NCBI RefSeq assembly: GCF_009712425.2
Contig: NZ_VCJR02000001.1
Coordinates: 186,001-250,000, forward strand
Length of the DNA: 64,000 nucleotides
DNA from: Aquisalinus luteolus
GTDB taxonomy: Bacteria; Pseudomonadota; Alphaproteobacteria; Caulobacterales; Parvularculaceae
Direction of reading: 5' to 3'
Numbering within the stretch: position 1 is the first letter of the stretch; every line of letters begins with the position of its first letter. Both the position numbers and the translations under genes were made by a program. Of the stretch, positions 62,160 through 64,000 are shown in pieces. Under the pieces are notes generated by a model, which made no database searches, was not told where the DNA came from, and saw nothing but the letters and a program-made list of their open reading frames with translations.

Positions 62160-63989
62160 TCACAGCCTTACCCTGATCCCGGCAGACCCGGAAAGGCCGG
62201 GCGTGCCATAACCAAGCAGCTGCTGATAGTCGGCATCGAACAGGTTCTCGACCCGGCCATAAAGCTCCAGCGTCTCGCTGAGGTCATATGACCCGTTGAG
62301 ATCGACCCGGGTCCAGCCATCGACCGGGCCGGTGGAATCCATCTGCTTCCCAGTATGACGCAGGTCGATGCTACTCGAAAAGGGCCCGCCCGGGTCAAAG
62401 GTAGCGCGCAGGGTCGCTGTATAATTCGGCACACGGATCAGTTCGTTTTCGTCACCATCTTCGGCTTCGATATAAGCATAAGTGCCGCCAAGAGTGAGCC
62501 AGCCTGTTAGCTTGTACTCGCCTGACAGCTCAATGCCTTGCGAGGTCGCCTCGGCGATATTCTCATACCGACCGATATTGAAGGTGATGAGATTTTCCGT
62601 GTCCTGCGCGAAGACACTGATGCTGGCTGTGCCCCGGCCATCCGGTGTGCGCAGGTCGACGCCGAGATCGACCCCTTCGGATGTTTCCGGCGCCAGGTCA
62701 GACGCAGGCTCGGTCAGTCCGCAACACAGGAAGGTTGTCTGGAACAGGGTCGGGGCCTTGAAGCCCTGGCCCCAGCTCGCCCGCACCGTCATCGTCTCGC
62801 GCGGCGACCAAGCGACAGCGGCCCGGCCCGTCGTCTTCGAGCCGAAGCGGTCGTGATCGTCATTCCTCAGGCCCGCTGTCAGGGTCAGGCTTTCGACCGG
62901 TTTCAGTTCATAAAGCGCGAACAGGCCGGTGATCGTGGTCTCGTCACCATCGGCGCTCGTCTCTTCCTGCTCAGCCCCGAAGGCGAGAGTGCTTTTCGCA
63001 TCGATGGCGAGCGTGCCCTGATAGCGCAACAGGCTGCGCTCGCCTTGCGCAGAAAAACTCTCCACGCCGCTTGCGAAATTCACCCTCTCGATATCGGCAA
63101 ACCCGGCGACGAGCTGGTTCTCCAGCCTGCCGTCGAACAGTGGGACGTTCAGGGCGATATTGCCCGAGAATTCCTCCGTCTCAGTGGTTTCGTCGCCATC
63201 GCCGACATTGCCTTCGGCCCCGAAGACGAAACTGTCGAACTCTGTCTCTGCATCGGTATAAAGCAGCATTGCATCGAGGCGTGCCGAGGCTGGCAGGTTC
63301 AGCCCGCCGCGTGCAGCCCAGGTGGTCGCCTCATAGCCGTCGTCTTCGGTATTGCCATTGTTTTCATCGGCCTTGGAAATACCGTCCGTATCCGTCCTCG
63401 TTGCCGACAGGCGGAAATCGCCCGCCTCGTTCGCGCCAGCAACGGCCGCGCCGCCGCGCAGCGTATTGAAGGAGCCAGCCTCGCCGAACAACGTGGCGCC
63501 GAGGCCTTCCTCCGGGCGTTTGGTGATGATGTTGACGACACCGCCGATGGCATCCGTGCCCCACAGGGTCGATTGCGGGCCTTTGAGGATCTCGATTCGC
63601 GCGATCTGATCCGAATCAAGACGGGCGAAATCATAGCCGCCGCCGGGAGCTGACGGGTCGTTGACCGCCACGCCATCGATCAATACCAGCGTCTGTTCGC
63701 TACCGGCCCCGCGGATGCGCACGCTTGCCGCGCCGCCATAGCCGCCATTCTGGTTCACGGTTACGCCGGGTGCGCGCGCCAGCGCATCGACCACAAAGGC
63801 ATATTGCGACAGGATCTCGTCGGTGATGATGGCCACCGAAGAGCCGGTTTCGGTCGCCAACTGGTCGAGTCGCGTGCCATCGACAATAATTTCGTCCCTG
63901 TACGCATCACCCTGCGCAAAGGCAGGAAAGATAGCAGGGAAGGCGGCGGAAAGGCCGGCAGTGCCAGCCAGGAGGAGTAGTCTTTTCAT
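62160..63989 (-). CDS. btuB: TonB-dependent cobalamin receptor
   Basis: A 609-residue outer membrane receptor. Signal peptide cleaves near PAFAQ; the TonB box region is close to DEIIVDGTR. The plug has SVRIRGAGSEQTLVLIDGVAVND, RIEILKGPQSTLWGTDAIGGVVNIITK, typical of BtuB. The barrel ends in VRL. A double Cys (CCG) occurs in an extracellular-type loop near residue 430. First gene of the btu operon. The start is 11 bases from the window edge, so the leader where a cobalamin riboswitch is often found is not visible. Confidence 0.88.
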   Translation of the reverse strand: MKRLLLLAGTAGLSAAFPAIFPAFAQGDAYRDEIIVDGTRLDQLATETGSSVAIITDEILSQYAFVVDALARAPGVTVNQNGGYGGAASVRIRGAGSEQTLVLIDGVAVNDPSAPGGGYDFARLDSDQIARIEILKGPQSTLWGTDAIGGVVNIITKRPEEGLGATLFGEAGSFNTLRGGAAVAGANEAGDFRLSATRTDTDGISKADENNGNTEDDGYEATTWAARGGLNLPASARLDAMLLYTDAETEFDSFVFGAEGNVGDGDETTETEEFSGNIALNVPLFDGRLENQLVAGFADIERVNFASGVESFSAQGERSLLRYQGTLAIDAKSTLAFGAEQEETSADGDETTITGLFALYELKPVESLTLTAGLRNDDHDRFGSKTTGRAAVAWSPRETMTVRASWGQGFKAPTLFQTTFLCCGLTEPASDLAPETSEGVDLGVDLRTPDGRGTASISVFAQDTENLITFNIGRYENIAEATSQGIELSGEYKLTGWLTLGGTYAYIEAEDGDENELIRVPNYTATLRATFDPGGPFSSSIDLRHTGKQMDSTGPVDGWTRVDLNGSYDLSETLELYGRVENLFDADYQQLLGYGTPGLSGSAGIRVRL

Positions 63990-64000
63990 GTCTCGTTCCT

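Overview
The window reads as chromosomal DNA of a Gram-negative, polysaccharide- and peptide-scavenging bacterium, most likely an aquatic alphaproteobacterium. The placement is inferred from gene content: two TonB-dependent receptors, an autotransporter, a NagF/NagE-type GlcNAc phosphotransferase system, several periplasmic lipoprotein glycosidases, non-phosphorylating L-fucose catabolism and a high-GC3 codon pattern. Genes are tightly packed, often with ATGA stop/start overlaps. I saw no tRNA, rRNA, insertion sequence, integrase, phage gene or CRISPR array.

Layout. (1) 1-862: tail of a LacI-family regulator cut by the left edge. (2) 871-10217: an ECF-type sigma factor, divergent from a membrane Ser/Thr kinase with a TPR-like C-terminus, followed by a 2044-residue autotransporter. 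The kinase and autotransporter upstream regions share a 16-bp block. (3) 10245-23559: a D-glutamate/D-amino-acid and peptide utilisation locus with DgcA-like racemase, DgcN-like N-acetyltransferase, a YkvI-like permease, an N-acyl-D-amino-acid deacylase lipoprotein, a Leu/Glu-type amino acid dehydrogenase, a TonB-dependent receptor, two penicillin-binding/beta-lactamase-fold serine hydrolases and a GntR-family regulator. The same TAAGGCTGTT-centred element precedes three of its transcription units. (4) 23573-35192: a complete GlcNAc locus with nagA, a SIS-type deaminase, a EIIA-HPr-EI fusion, EIICB, NagX, a HutC-type GntR regulator and a GH20 hexosaminidase, with recurring ATACCA half-sites. 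(5) 35280-37519: glycerol kinase and an unrecognised exported beta-barrel-like protein. (6) 37600-42830: D-glucuronate catabolism (uxaC, uxuB-like reductase, manD, kdgK). (7) 43072-58255: a GH95 fucosidase, an eight-gene L-fucose operon on the minus strand, then GH35 and GH31(PA14) lipoproteins. (8) 58274-63989: an orphan FAD-dependent reductase and a cobalamin uptake operon (btuB-F-C-D).

How the genes work together. GH95, GH35 and GH31-with-PA14 are the combination that strips fucose, galactose and xylose from xyloglucan side chains. The released L-fucose would enter through FucP and be oxidised to pyruvate and lactate by the adjacent operon. The glucuronate genes feed 2-keto-3-deoxy-6-phosphogluconate. 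The GlcNAc and D-glutamate loci lie side by side and together could dispose of the sugar and peptide parts of peptidoglycan, although chitin and free D-amino acids are equally possible sources.

The most unusual items are the sigma factor/kinase/autotransporter unit with a tandemly duplicated passenger, the D-amino-acid regulon defined by a shared operator-like element, the L-fucose operon using a split UxaA-type dehydratase, and a GlcNAc EIICB carrying a second EIIB-like domain without its phosphorylation cysteine. Functions are read from motifs and families I recognise; no database search was run.
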